DNA of 64,000 bases from Vagococcus fluvialis bH819 (GTDB lineage: Bacteria; Bacillota; Bacilli; Lactobacillales; Vagococcaceae). The translations under genes and the position numbers were made by a program. Position 1 is the first letter of the stretch. Each line of letters begins with the position of its first letter. This document shows positions 49,743 through 58,157 of the stretch, in pieces. The stretch covers positions 1 to 64,000 of the forward strand of contig NZ_FWFD01000008.1 of assembly GCF_900163795.1 (NCBI RefSeq), given 5' to 3'. The notes below the pieces were generated by a model, which searched no databases, had not been told where the DNA came from, and was given only the letters and a program-made list of their open reading frames with translations.

Positions 49743-51469
49743 GCTAACTCCTCCTCTGTTAATTGTGATGAAGCAATATCGTAATAAATAGAACAGTCTT
49801 TTAGTAATTCTTTATGCGTTCCTGTTCCTACCACATTACCTTCGTTTAAAACAATAATTTTATCTGCATGCATAATCGTACTGATACGCTGTGCGACAAT
49901 TAAAACCGTTGATTCAGTTGTTTCTTTTTTCAGCCTTGTTCTTAAGGTTGCGTCTGTTTTATAATCTAAAGCTGAAAAACTATCATCAAACACATAGATA
50001 GCAGGTTTTCTAATCAACGCACGGGCAATTGCCAAACGTTGTTTTTGCCCACCTGAAAAGTTTGAACCACCTTCAGAAATAGGTTCTTCTAAGCCTTTTT
50101 CTTTTTGAGCTATAAATTCTGTTGCTTGAGCAATATCTAAAGCTTCACGCATCTCAGTTTCAGTTGCATTAGGCTTACCATATCTTAGATTGCTTTCAAT
50201 CGTTCCTGAAAAAAGGAGCGCTTTTTGAGGAATGAAGCCAATCTTATGTCGTAAAGCTGATAATTTATAATCCCTTACATCTACACCATCAATTGTAATT
50301 GAGCCTCTTGAAACATCATAAAATCTAGGAATTAATTGAATTAACGTCGACTTACCACTACCAGTACTTCCAATAAAGGCTACTGTTTCCCCTGGATTAG
50401 CGGTAAAAGACACATCACGAATCACAGGACTTTCTGAGTTTCCTGGATATGCAAATGATACATCGTTAAATGATAAAACGCCATTTGTTTCAGTTTCTAT
50501 TATGCCACTCACGTTATCTTGAATAGCTGGTTCCATATCTAATACTTCTTGAACGCGGGCTGCTGAAACTGCTGCACGTGGATACATCATAAAAACCGAT
50601 GAAAACAAGAGGAATGAAAATAGTGCATGGAATATGTACTCAATAAACGCTATTAAGTTTCCTACTTCTAAGCTACCTGCATCGATTTGAACACTACCAA
50701 ACCAAATAACAAGAACCATTACAATATTAAATAGAAAGAAAAAGGCCGGTTGTGCCGCTGCCATTAATTTAAATAATTTTTTTGAACTTTCCGCATACTC
50801 TGTATTTACTTTATCGAATCTCTTTTCTTCAAACGGCTCATTAACAAAAGCCCGGATAACTCGAAGTCCTGATAAATTTTCTCTTAAAATCTTATTAATA
50901 TTATCCAGATTCTTCTGTTGTTTATCAGACAAAGGCTCTGAACGTTTTCCAATAATTAATATACCACCTAATAAAAATGGTAGGGCGCCTATTACAAAGG
51001 CCGTTAACGAAGGACTCGTCCTTACAATCATAAAAACACTTGAAATAAACATAATTGGTGTGATAAATCCCATTCTTAAGATCATTCCCATAAAGGTCAT
51101 CACTTGGAAGGCATCATTGGTTGTCCTTGTAATGAGGGAAGACATGCCAATCTTTTCATATTCTTGATGTGAGAATCGTTGGATATTTTCCATCATATCA
51201 TCTCTCATGTGTTGAACTAATTTCGTGTTTATTTTAGCCCCCACAATGGCCAGACCAATATATAATATTATCCCTACAATAATCGTCATAATCATGAAAC
51301 TACCCATTTTTTTTACGTACTCAAAATCACTGTTAACAATTCCTACATCCAACATTTTTGCTAGCAATGTAGGTAAGCCTAACTCTATGATCACAAAACC
51401 AAAAACGCAGATCATATTAAGAAGTAGCAGCCCTTTTTGTCGCATTGCATAATGCCACATTGTTTTCAT
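49739..51469 (-). CDS. Heterodimeric ABC exporter, degenerate-site subunit
   Basis: A 576-residue half-transporter with six helices and an ATPase domain. Walker A GSTGSGKST and signature NFSGGQKQRL are canonical. Walker B reads IYVFDDSFSALD: Asp replaces the catalytic Glu, and the switch reads VAQRIS with Gln for His. That is the usual degenerate half of heterodimeric exporters such as LmrCD or TM287/288. It is the first gene of a two-gene operon. Confidence 0.92.
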   Translation of the reverse strand: MKTMWHYAMRQKGLLLLNMICVFGFVIIELGLPTLLAKMLDVGIVNSDFEYVKKMGSFMIMTIIVGIILYIGLAIVGAKINTKLVQHMRDDMMENIQRFSHQEYEKIGMSSLITRTTNDAFQVMTFMGMILRMGFITPIMFISSVFMIVRTSPSLTAFVIGALPFLLGGILIIGKRSEPLSDKQQKNLDNINKILRENLSGLRVIRAFVNEPFEEKRFDKVNTEYAESSKKLFKLMAAAQPAFFFLFNIVMVLVIWFGSVQIDAGSLEVGNLIAFIEYIFHALFSFLLFSSVFMMYPRAAVSAARVQEVLDMEPAIQDNVSGIIETETNGVLSFNDVSFAYPGNSESPVIRDVSFTANPGETVAFIGSTGSGKSTLIQLIPRFYDVSRGSITIDGVDVRDYKLSALRHKIGFIPQKALLFSGTIESNLRYGKPNATETEMREALDIAQATEFIAQKEKGLEEPISEGGSNFSGGQKQRLAIARALIRKPAIYVFDDSFSALDYKTDATLRTRLKKETTESTVLIVAQRISTIMHADKIIVLNEGNVVGTGTHKELLKDCSIYYDIASSQLTEEELA

Positions 51470-51604
51470 CTAACCATCTCCTAACTATAAAAAAATAAAA
51501 ACTATGCTTTTTCTAACATACCATATTTATTTGAATTATTTGAAAAAAGCCTATTTTTTTTGATTATTCTGAAAGGACATTTTTTATTTTTGTCGCATAA
51601 ATAG

Positions 51605-51644
51605 ATTAAAAAAAATGAGGCTGACCTAAAATGTCAGTCTCATT
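51605..51644 (-). terminator. Terminator after a small membrane protein gene
   Basis: AATGAGACTGAC and GTCAGCCTCATT pair (one G-T) around 7 bases; a long T run follows on the minus strand. It resembles the pepS terminator in sequence. Confidence 0.8.
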
Positions 51645-51662
51645 ATTTTTCGCTGATTTCCT

Positions 51663-51830
51663 TTAATTGTTGATTTCTTTTTTTTCTGCCATTGTTGTTT
51701 TTATTTGACCTACTAAAACTGATAGCATTCCCAATGTAAATATAATATTAATTAATATATTTCCTTGGCAAAAAACAACTGCTATTAAAATATTCATAAT
51801 TAGTCCAAATACCAAAATACTTAAAATCAT
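51663..51830 (-). CDS. Small membrane protein, 55 residues
   Basis: A frame starting at ATG 51830 follows AAGGGGG at good distance. The protein has two hydrophobic helices (ILSILVFGLIMNILIAVVF and NILINIIFTLGMLSVLVG) and a polar tail, TMAEKKEINN. A terminator follows 20 bases after the stop. The ribosome site plus terminator support a real gene. Family unknown. Confidence 0.6.
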   Translation of the reverse strand: MILSILVFGLIMNILIAVVFCQGNILINIIFTLGMLSVLVGQIKTTMAEKKEINN

Positions 51831-51968
51831 TAACTTCCCCCTTAACTTTAACCACCTTTATTATACTAGTTGAAACTTAAAAAATAAGTCATAAATTCTT
51901 AGTTTTTTCTGAATTTTATCTTAGTTTTAAAAATGGTATAATAAAAGAAAAAGAAAGGTTTGATTAAA

Positions 51969-52235
51969 ATGTCTCACATAAACGAAGCGACTGTACCCGA
52001 AAAGGACCTATTAGCAACTGGTTATCGAAAATATTCAGGTGATACGATGGACATCTTCTATAATACAGATAAATGTCAGCACGTTGGCAATTGTGTTCGT
52101 GGTAACCCTAGTGTTTTTGAAGTTGGCAGGCGACCATGGATCATGACTGATAACGCTGATAACTCTACTAATGAGTCTGTAGTTAATACTTGTCCTACAG
52201 GAGCTTTAAAATTTATTAAAAAGGAGCTAAAATAA
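51969..52235 (+). CDS. YjdI-like mono-cluster ferredoxin
   Basis: An 88-residue protein with the divergent single 4Fe-4S domain I recognise from E. coli YjdI. The motif is CQHVGNCVRGNPSVFEVG then RRPWIM and NTCPTGAL; three cysteines are visible. It is immediately followed by a GNAT gene, the same pairing as yjdI-yjdJ. The cellular role is unknown; an electron-carrier or sensor role is possible. The ATG at 51969 follows AAAGG. Confidence 0.85.
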   Translation: MSHINEATVPEKDLLATGYRKYSGDTMDIFYNTDKCQHVGNCVRGNPSVFEVGRRPWIMTDNADNSTNESVVNTCPTGALKFIKKELK

Positions 52236-52511
52236 ATGATTACTTATGTTGAAGAAAAAAATTGCTTTGTTGCCTTTAGTTCAGATCAAAAAGAAGCCGG
52301 TGAAATTACTTGGTCTAGTGCAGGAGACACAATGATTATTATCGACCATACTTATGTAGATCAAACATTTAGAGGACAAGGTATTGCTGAAGAGCTCGTT
52401 GCCCTTGCAGCTTCTTATGCAAGAAAAAATCACAAAAAAGTTATTCCCCTTTGTCCTTTTGCTAAAAAGGTATTCGAACAAAAAACAGAATATCACGATC
52501 TTTTAAAATAA
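52236..52511 (+). CDS. GNAT-type N-acetyltransferase (YjdJ-like)
   Basis: The 91-residue minimal GNAT protein has TFRGQGIAEELVALAASYARKN, the acetyl-CoA pyrophosphate loop and helix, and VIPLCPFAKKVFEQ at the end. It is of the short YjdJ/NATD1 class. It starts the base after the ferredoxin stop, with AAGGAG inside that gene's last codons. Substrate unknown; conservation of the pair across phyla points to joint function. Confidence 0.87.
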   Translation: MITYVEEKNCFVAFSSDQKEAGEITWSSAGDTMIIIDHTYVDQTFRGQGIAEELVALAASYARKNHKKVIPLCPFAKKVFEQKTEYHDLLK

Positions 52512-52512
52512 A

Positions 52513-52560
52513 AAACTAAAATCAAAGAGAACATCATTAACTCTTTGGTTTTAGTTTTTT
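52513..52560 (+). terminator. Terminator of the ferredoxin-GNAT operon
   Basis: AAACTAAAATCAAAGAG and CTCTTTGGTTTTAGTTT pair over 17 positions with one mismatch; T run follows. Confidence 0.85.
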
Positions 52561-52597
52561 TGTGTAAGGAATGTTTCTATACAATTACTTGTGATTA

Positions 52598-52606
52598 TGA
52601 TAGAAT
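52598..52606 (+). promoter_or_regulatory. Extended -10 promoter of rpoY-rnjA
   Basis: TGATAGAAT forms an extended -10. The -35 region (TATACA at 17 bp) is weak. A transcript from here would carry a leader of about 195 bases. Confidence 0.5.
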
Positions 52607-52631
52607 GAACCTAATTGTTGAGGGAAAATCC

Positions 52632-52761
52632 TTCACACGCGAGACGGTGAATTTTTATCTTAGAATGAAACACAACAAGGTTTCATGTTTCTACAGAAAC
52701 TATTTCAGTAGGAACTATAGTGAAAAAACAGGTGCTATCTACACCTCAGTTTGTTGTGTTT
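52632..52761 (+). ncRNA. Structured 5' leader of rpoY-rnjA
   Basis: A perfect 11-bp stem, AAACACAACAA (52668-52678) with TTGTTGTGTTT (52751-52761), encloses three hairpins: GTTTC-TACA-GAAAC (52687-52700), TTTCA...TGAAA with inner TAG/CTA (about 52703-52725), and AGGTG-N7-CACCT (52730-52746). A separate 5' hairpin, TTCAC/GTGAA, lies at 52632-52651. No terminator or reading frame with a ribosome site explains it. I do not know a named element here. Autoregulation through RNase J1, or RNA processing, is a guess. Confidence 0.55.
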
Positions 52762-52807
52762 AAAATTATATTAACTCACTAAAAAAACAATCAAAGGAGA
52801 TTTTTAT

Positions 52808-53023
52808 ATGATTTATAAAGTATTGTACCAAGATAACAAAAAAAATAGCCCACAAAGAGAAAAAACTCTTTCTCTTTATATCGAGGCAACTTCCCCAGTA
52901 GAAGCAAGAAGAATAATCGAAACTAATACCCCGTATAATATAGAGTTAATTCAACTTTTAGAAGGCAACCACTTAGAGTATGAAAAAGAAAATACTGACT
53001 TTAAACTTGTGGAGTTTGAGTAA
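52808..53023 (+). CDS. rpoY: RNA polymerase epsilon subunit
   Basis: A 71-residue protein that binds core RNA polymerase in Firmicutes. The sequence ([20 protein letters not shown] then [20 protein letters not shown] and the acidic end) and the position directly before rnjA are typical. AAAGGAG precedes the ATG. It is separated from rnjA by two bases and both lie behind the long leader. Confidence 0.93.
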   Translation: MIYKVLYQDNKKNSPQREKTLSLYIEATSPVEARRIIETNTPYNIELIQLLEGNHLEYEKENTDFKLVEFE

Positions 53024-53025
53024 TT

Positions 53026-54699
53026 ATGAAAGTTCAAATAAAAAACAATGAAACAGGTGTTTTTGGCATCGGTGGACTTGGTGAAATTGGAAAAAATACG
53101 TATGGGGTCCAATTTCAAGACGAAATTATTATGATTGATGCTGGTATTAAATTTCCAGAAGACGATCTATTAGGTATCGACTATGTCATTCCTGATTATC
53201 AATATATCCTTAAAAATTTAAGTAAAGTCAAAGCACTTGTAATTACCCATGGTCATGAGGATCATATCGGTGGGATTCCTTTTCTTTTAAAACAAGCCAA
53301 TATTCCTATCTATGCTGGACCTCTTGCTATGGCTTTAATTCGTAACAAGCTTGATGAACATGGTTTACTAAGAGATGCTGAACTTCATGAAGTGAATGAA
53401 GATTCTGTTATAAAATTTAGAAAAACTTCGATTAGCTTTTATCGAACAACTCACAGTATCCCAGAAGCTAATGGGGTTATTGTTAAAACACCTTCTGGAA
53501 ACATTGTCTACTCAGGAGATTTTAAATTCGATTTTACTCCTGTAGGTGAACCAGCAGACTTACATAAAATGGCTAGATTAGGTGAAGAAGGCGTATTATG
53601 TCTATTATCGGATAGTACAAATGCTGAAATTCCTGATTTCACTAAATCTGAAAAAGTCATTGGCGAATCGATTTTAAAAATTATTGAAAAAGTTGATGGT
53701 CGTGTTATTTTCGCAACTTTTGCTTCTAATATTTTTAGATTACAACAAACTGCTGAAGCTGCTGTAAAAACTGGACGAAAAATTGCTGTCTTTGGACGTA
53801 GTATGGAAAATGCTATGGTCAACGGTCGTGCCTTAGGTTACATAAATGTACCAGATGATACATTTATCGATAGTCGTGAAATTAATAAATATCCAGCTAA
53901 CGAAATTATGATTTTATGTACTGGTTCTCAAGGTGAACCTATGGCCGCTTTAAGTCGCATCGCTAACGGAACTCACCGTCAAATTTCGATTCAACCAGAT
54001 GATACAGTTATTTTCTCAAGCTCGCCTATTCCAGGTAACACAACTAGTGTGAACCGCCTAATTAACTTACTCTCAGAAGCGGGAGCTAATGTTATTCATG
54101 GTAAAGTCAATAACATTCATACTTCTGGGCATGGTGGTCAACAAGAGCAAAAATTACTATTACGTTTGTTAAAACCTAAATATTTTATCCCTGTTCACGG
54201 TGAATATCGTATGTTAAATGTTCATTCACAATCAGCACAAGCTACAGGTGTAAAAAAAGAAAATTGCTTTATCTTAGAAAATGGAGATGTTTTAGCTCTT
54301 ACAGCCGATAGCGCACGTCGAGCTGGACATTTTATAGCAGATGATGTTTATGTAGATGGTAATGGAATTGGTGATATTGGCAATATTGTCTTAAAAGATC
54401 GTCGTATTCTTTCTGAGGATGGTTTGGTCTTAGCCGTTGCAACTGTGGATTATAAAACACAAACGATTGTTGCTGGACCTGACATTTTATCTCGTGGCTT
54501 TATTTATATGAGAGAATCTGGTGAATTAATTCAAGAATCTCAACGTATTTTGTTTAACGCCATCAGAAAAGCTTTAAAACATAAAGATTGTAACGAAGAA
54601 ATGCTGAACGAAGTCATTGTTAATGCTATTCAACCGTTCTTAATAGAACAGACCGAACGTCATCCAATGATTTTACCTGTTGTTTTAGAAACTAACTAA
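53026..54699 (+). CDS. rnjA: Ribonuclease J1
   Basis: The 557-residue metallo-beta-lactamase RNase has 5' exonuclease and endonuclease activities and matures or degrades mRNA and 16S rRNA. HGHEDH at 75-80 and [10 protein letters not shown] hold metal ligands. The beta-CASP part shows [13 protein letters not shown] and [22 protein letters not shown] and PVHGEYRML follow. The C-terminal domain is present and the length is normal. It follows rpoY as in most Lactobacillales. The next 20-130 bases hold a hairpin repeat. Confidence 0.95.
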   Translation: MKVQIKNNETGVFGIGGLGEIGKNTYGVQFQDEIIMIDAGIKFPEDDLLGIDYVIPDYQYILKNLSKVKALVITHGHEDHIGGIPFLLKQANIPIYAGPLAMALIRNKLDEHGLLRDAELHEVNEDSVIKFRKTSISFYRTTHSIPEANGVIVKTPSGNIVYSGDFKFDFTPVGEPADLHKMARLGEEGVLCLLSDSTNAEIPDFTKSEKVIGESILKIIEKVDGRVIFATFASNIFRLQQTAEAAVKTGRKIAVFGRSMENAMVNGRALGYINVPDDTFIDSREINKYPANEIMILCTGSQGEPMAALSRIANGTHRQISIQPDDTVIFSSSPIPGNTTSVNRLINLLSEAGANVIHGKVNNIHTSGHGGQQEQKLLLRLLKPKYFIPVHGEYRMLNVHSQSAQATGVKKENCFILENGDVLALTADSARRAGHFIADDVYVDGNGIGDIGNIVLKDRRILSEDGLVLAVATVDYKTQTIVAGPDILSRGFIYMRESGELIQESQRILFNAIRKALKHKDCNEEMLNEVIVNAIQPFLIEQTERHPMILPVVLETN

Positions 54700-54715
54700 A
54701 TAAACTATTTTCCAA

Positions 54716-54836
54716 AAAAGAGGGTGGGTCAAAAGTTGTTTTGCTCTGAGCAAGTGGAGGTAAAAACGTACAATCGGTCTTTTTGATTGATCGTTTTTGG
54801 TGAAGTTGTCGTGAGAGCAGACTTTTTATCCCCTGA
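54716..54836 (+). repeat. Hairpin repeat, copy A
   Basis: About 120 bases that fold into one long imperfect hairpin: GGG...AAAAGT at one end with ACTTTT...CCC at the other, GCTCT with AGAGC, AAAAACG with CGTTTTT, and ATC with GAT near the tip. It shares GTTTTGCTC-GAG-AA-TGGAG, ACAATCGGT, TTTGATTG and GAGCAG with the minus-strand copy at 58040-58135 and its first half with 32234-32292. It can also end rnjA transcription. Confidence 0.7.
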
Positions 54837-54861
54837 CTATTAAAAATTATTCATATAAATA

Positions 54862-54895
54862 AAAAAGAGACAGAATTTAATCTGTCTCTTTTATT
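54862..54895. terminator. Terminator of the cold-shock gene
   Basis: AAGAGACAGA (54865-54874) and TCTGTCTCTT (54881-54890) are perfect complements with a 6-base loop and A/T runs on both sides, so it can work in both directions. Confidence 0.85.
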
Positions 54896-54909
54896 AATTT
54901 AAAGTTAAA

Positions 54910-55110
54910 TTATGCTTTAGTTACGTTAGTTGCTTGTGGTCCGCGGTCGCTTTCTTCAACGTCAAAGTTTACTGCTTGACCTTCTTCTAATGATTTGAAT
55001 CCTTCGCCTTCGATTGCTGAGAAATGTACAAATACATCATTTCCTTCTTCTTGTTGAATAAATCCAAATCCTTTTTCAGCGTTAAACCATTTTACTGTTC
55101 CTTGAGCCAT
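54910..55110 (-). CDS. Cold-shock protein of the CspA family
   Basis: A 66-residue OB-fold RNA/DNA chaperone. [15 protein letters not shown] contains RNP1 and [13 protein letters not shown] contains RNP2. ATG 55110 follows GGAGG by seven bases; the frame continues nine codons upstream only through that site. The leader from the predicted start is about 115 bases, as in cold-regulated csp genes. Which Csp paralog this is cannot be told. Confidence 0.95.
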   Translation of the reverse strand: MAQGTVKWFNAEKGFGFIQQEEGNDVFVHFSAIEGEGFKSLEEGQAVNFDVEESDRGPQATNVTKA

Positions 55111-55232
55111 TTCATTTCCTCCTCGTGCCATGAGCACTAAATAATATTTGTATACTTGCTTTCGGTCGATAGAGGTGTTAAATATTACTATGTTACATCA
55201 TCTATAGATACCAAAAACTAAATTACTATTTA

Positions 55233-55261
55233 ATCATAACGCAACTAATATGTAATTGCAA
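55233..55261 (-). promoter_or_regulatory. Sigma-A promoter of the cold-shock gene
   Basis: TTGCAA (55256-55261), 17-bp spacer, TATGAT (55233-55238) on the minus strand. Confidence 0.75.
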
Positions 55262-55283
55262 GTATTGAAGTAAACGTTTTTCT

Positions 55284-55964
55284 TTAAATGACACCGGTTT
55301 CTTTCATGCTAACATAACTATTCTCACCGATGATTAGATGATCAATGACTTGAATTCCCATTAAAGAACCACACTCCACTAAACGATGGGTGAAAGAAAG
55401 ATCTTGTTCTGATGGTAGTGGATTACCTGATGGATGATTATGCACAACAATCATTCTTGCAGCTGAACATTTTACTGCTATATTAAATATTTCTCTGGGA
55501 TGAGCAACAGATTGACTGAGAGACCCGATAAATATTGTTTTCTTTTTCAATATTTCATTTTTAGCATTTAAATAAAGGACAACTAGGTGTTCTTGATGAT
55601 AATCCTTCATTTCTTTTATAAGCTGCTCCCCTAAGGAAGCGCTAGACTGAATAGTTCCTACTTTTTCCCTCGAATAAAGAGATAACCTTCTTCCTAGCTC
55701 TATCATTGCTTGAATTTCAATTGCTTTTACTTCCCCTATGCCCTCAATTGCGACTAATTCTTCAATACTAGCTGTTTTTAAATCAAATAAATTATCAAAA
55801 CTTTTTACAACTTCTTCTGCCAATTCGAGAACATTTTTCTTCTTACTACCCGTTCTCAGCATGATAGCAAGCAACTCTTGATGGCTTAATGCTTCAGGAC
55901 CATATTTTTTACAACGTTGTCTTGGCTGTAGTTCCTCATCGTAATCTTTTATCGAAACAAACAA
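55284..55964 (-). CDS. radC: RadC-family JAB1/MPN metalloprotein
   Basis: The 226-residue protein has an N-terminal helix-hairpin-helix region (ASIEELVAIEGIGEVKAIEIQ) and a C-terminal MPN domain with HNHPSGNPLPSEQD, whose His175, His177 and Asp188 would bind zinc. Its function is unsettled despite the DNA-repair name. It starts at TTG with GGAGG six bases upstream and I see no better start. It lies 53 bases after the HAD gene on the same strand. Confidence 0.93.
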   Translation of the reverse strand: MFVSIKDYDEELQPRQRCKKYGPEALSHQELLAIMLRTGSKKKNVLELAEEVVKSFDNLFDLKTASIEELVAIEGIGEVKAIEIQAMIELGRRLSLYSREKVGTIQSSASLGEQLIKEMKDYHQEHLVVLYLNAKNEILKKKTIFIGSLSQSVAHPREIFNIAVKCSAARMIVVHNHPSGNPLPSEQDLSFTHRLVECGSLMGIQVIDHLIIGENSYVSMKETGVI

Positions 55965-56017
55965 AAAATTCCTCCTCTCATCTCATGTATAAATTACGAG
56001 ATAAGAAGAAGAAACTA

Positions 56018-56683
56018 TTATATTTCTTTGATAAAAGTTAAAACTTCTAATAAGTCTTTTTTTATCATGTATGATTTTTCAATTGCTTCATCCGTTGGTT
56101 CCAATAAGTCAGGAACCATGATAACTGGTACTCCAGCTGAGTAAGAGGCTCGAATTCCATTTAATGAATCTTCTAACATCACTGTCTCATTTCTTTTAGT
56201 ACCCAATTTTTCTAGTGCTTTTTCAACAATTTCTGGATCTGGCTTGGCATGAGTCACGTCATTACTTGAAACAGAGCCAATAAAATAGTCTTTTAAATTA
56301 GCTTTAATAAGTAAATCTTCAATCGTTTCTTCTGTATTACTTGAAGCCACGATACAAGGGATATTCACCTTTTTTAAATAAGTTAGTAGCTCAACAATAC
56401 CTTTTTTTAAAGGAGCTCCTGTTTCTTTGAATGTTTCTCTAACAACTTGACGACTTTCATCAAAAAATTCTCTAATCATTGGCTCTGCTAAATAAGGATA
56501 GTCTTCTATATATTTTTTAAAAACGTGCTCCTCGCTCAACCCAATTTCAGTTTTATAATAAGCTTCATCGTACCCTTTTAAACCATATTTTTTTGCCATT
56601 TCAATATTACTTGCACTATAGATAGCTTCTGTATCTAAAATTAAACCATCCATATCAAAAATGACACCACTTATTTTTTTCAA
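56018..56683 (-). CDS. HAD hydrolase, beta-phosphoglucomutase-like
   Basis: 221 residues. FDMDGLILDTEAIY near 9-22 has the catalytic Asp pair, VASSNTEETIEDLL is motif II, HAKPDPEIVEKAL carries the motif III lysine and MLEDSLNGIRAS is motif IV. A helical cap lies between motifs I and II. The family includes phosphatases and mutases, and no specific substrate is evident. The TTG start lies directly after the folC stop, with GGAGG inside the last folC codons. Confidence 0.9.
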   Translation of the reverse strand: MKKISGVIFDMDGLILDTEAIYSASNIEMAKKYGLKGYDEAYYKTEIGLSEEHVFKKYIEDYPYLAEPMIREFFDESRQVVRETFKETGAPLKKGIVELLTYLKKVNIPCIVASSNTEETIEDLLIKANLKDYFIGSVSSNDVTHAKPDPEIVEKALEKLGTKRNETVMLEDSLNGIRASYSAGVPVIMVPDLLEPTDEAIEKSYMIKKDLLEVLTFIKEI

Positions 56684-57973
56684 TTAGTTGCCTCCTAATA
56701 AAATTTCTCTTACTTGGGAAATAAAGTAAAGTGAACCTGTAATTAAAATGACATCATCCCCTGTTAATTCTTCCAAACTGATAGCCAAAGCTTCCTGCCA
56801 TTTATCATAGGCATTAAGTCCCATTTCACTGTATTGTTCTTTCGTAAAGGCTTTAGGATAATCAAAGGCTGTAACCTTTAAATCAAGATTAGGAACTGTT
56901 TTTAAATCTCTAATCATTGAATCAATGTCTTTAGTCGATAACGCCCCAAAGATTGTATGAATATGACTTCCTTTAAATTCTGTTTTCAAATTATTAACAA
57001 GCACTTCCATCGCATGCTCGTTATGAGCACCATCTAAGACAATCAACGGCTCGTCAGATATTTTTTCCATACGACCTGGCCAAAATGCTTTCTTCAAGCC
57101 TTTTTTAATTTCTTTTCCAGATACAGGTAAGCCTAATTTAGTTGATACGACATCGTATAATTGAATTGCGACACTGGCATTATCGACTTGGTGTTTACCT
57201 AGTAAACTAATCGTCATGTGTGACAAATCAAGAGTTTGAGATCGATAACTAAATATTTCTCCCCAGTTATCATCTGGTTGAATGTATTTACTTGAAAAAT
57301 CTTCCTCGTAACGATAAATCGGACTATTCAATGTATTGGCTTCTTTTTCAATCACTTCAAAAGCAACTTCTTCTACTCGTCCAACAACCACAGGTACATC
57401 TTGTTTAATGATCCCTGCTTTTTGAGCAGCTATTTCTTCGATTGTTTCACCTAAAATATCGATATGATCTAAGCCGATTGTCGTAATAGCTGATGCTAGT
57501 GGCGTGATGACATTCGTGCAATCGTATCTTCCGCCTAAACCAACTTCAACAATCACAATATCAACCTCAGAATCTAAGAAATATTGGAACATAATTGCTG
57601 TTAAAATTTCAAACTCAACTGCATTTTTTAGGTCTTCCACTGTATCCATATCGTCTACTAATGGTTTAATCTTAGTGACTAGACGGACCAACTCTTCATC
57701 TGGAATTGGTTTTCCATTAATCGCAATTCGTTCGTTAAACGTTTCAATATAAGGGGATGTGAACGTTCCAACTTTTAATCCTTGTTCTTCAAGCAAACAA
57801 CGAAGAAATGTCGTCGTAGATCCTTTTCCATTGGTTCCGCCAATATGTACTGTTTTCAGCTTATGTTGGGGATTGTCTAATCTATTTAATAGTTCATCGA
57901 TTCTGATTAATCCTGGACGAATACCAAATTTAATGCGGTCATGAATCCAGGCTACTGTTTCTTCATAATTCAT
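56684..57973 (-). CDS. folC: Folylpolyglutamate/dihydrofolate synthase
   Basis: The 429-residue Mur-ligase-like enzyme adds glutamates to folates. GGTNGKGST at 45-53 is the ATP loop, VEVGLGGRYDCTNV and TTIGLDHIDILGETIEEIAAQKAGII hold further conserved residues, and VLDGAHNEHAM is in the C-terminal domain. AGGTGG lies ten bases before the ATG. It follows valS at a distance of 166 bases, which contain the hairpin repeat and a duplicated valS tail. Confidence 0.95.
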   Translation of the reverse strand: MNYEETVAWIHDRIKFGIRPGLIRIDELLNRLDNPQHKLKTVHIGGTNGKGSTTTFLRCLLEEQGLKVGTFTSPYIETFNERIAINGKPIPDEELVRLVTKIKPLVDDMDTVEDLKNAVEFEILTAIMFQYFLDSEVDIVIVEVGLGGRYDCTNVITPLASAITTIGLDHIDILGETIEEIAAQKAGIIKQDVPVVVGRVEEVAFEVIEKEANTLNSPIYRYEEDFSSKYIQPDDNWGEIFSYRSQTLDLSHMTISLLGKHQVDNASVAIQLYDVVSTKLGLPVSGKEIKKGLKKAFWPGRMEKISDEPLIVLDGAHNEHAMEVLVNNLKTEFKGSHIHTIFGALSTKDIDSMIRDLKTVPNLDLKVTAFDYPKAFTKEQYSEMGLNAYDKWQEALAISLEELTGDDVILITGSLYFISQVREILLGGN

Positions 57974-58010
57974 TGCTTAACAACCACCTATACATTTTTA
58001 TTATTGGTAA

Positions 58011-58157
58011 AAAACGCTCATTATTTCACTTTTTGTAATCCGGAGATTCTGAGCTGCTCCTTCGATAATTTCGTAAATCAGAAGCAATCAAATACCGATT
58101 GTTTCTGATTCACTCCAATTACTCGGAGCAAAACGCTCATTATCTCACTTTTTGTAA
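58011..58157. repeat. 28-bp direct repeats flanking hairpin repeat copy B
   Basis: The sequence AAAACGCTCATTAT-TCACTTTTTGTAA occurs at 58011-58038 and 58130-58157 with one mismatch. The second copy is the end of valS with its stop codon; the first is a noncoding duplicate. Between them, at 58040-58135 on the minus strand, lies a foldable element (AATCAGAAACAATC with GATTGCTTCTGATT, and GCTCC with GGAGC) that matches copy A at 54716-54836. Confidence 0.8.

Noticed and set aside
52545-52763. A 72-codon open frame on the plus strand before rpoY
   Set aside because: It begins inside the terminator of the GNAT gene, has no ribosome site, and its cysteine/tyrosine-rich composition looks like translated RNA structure.
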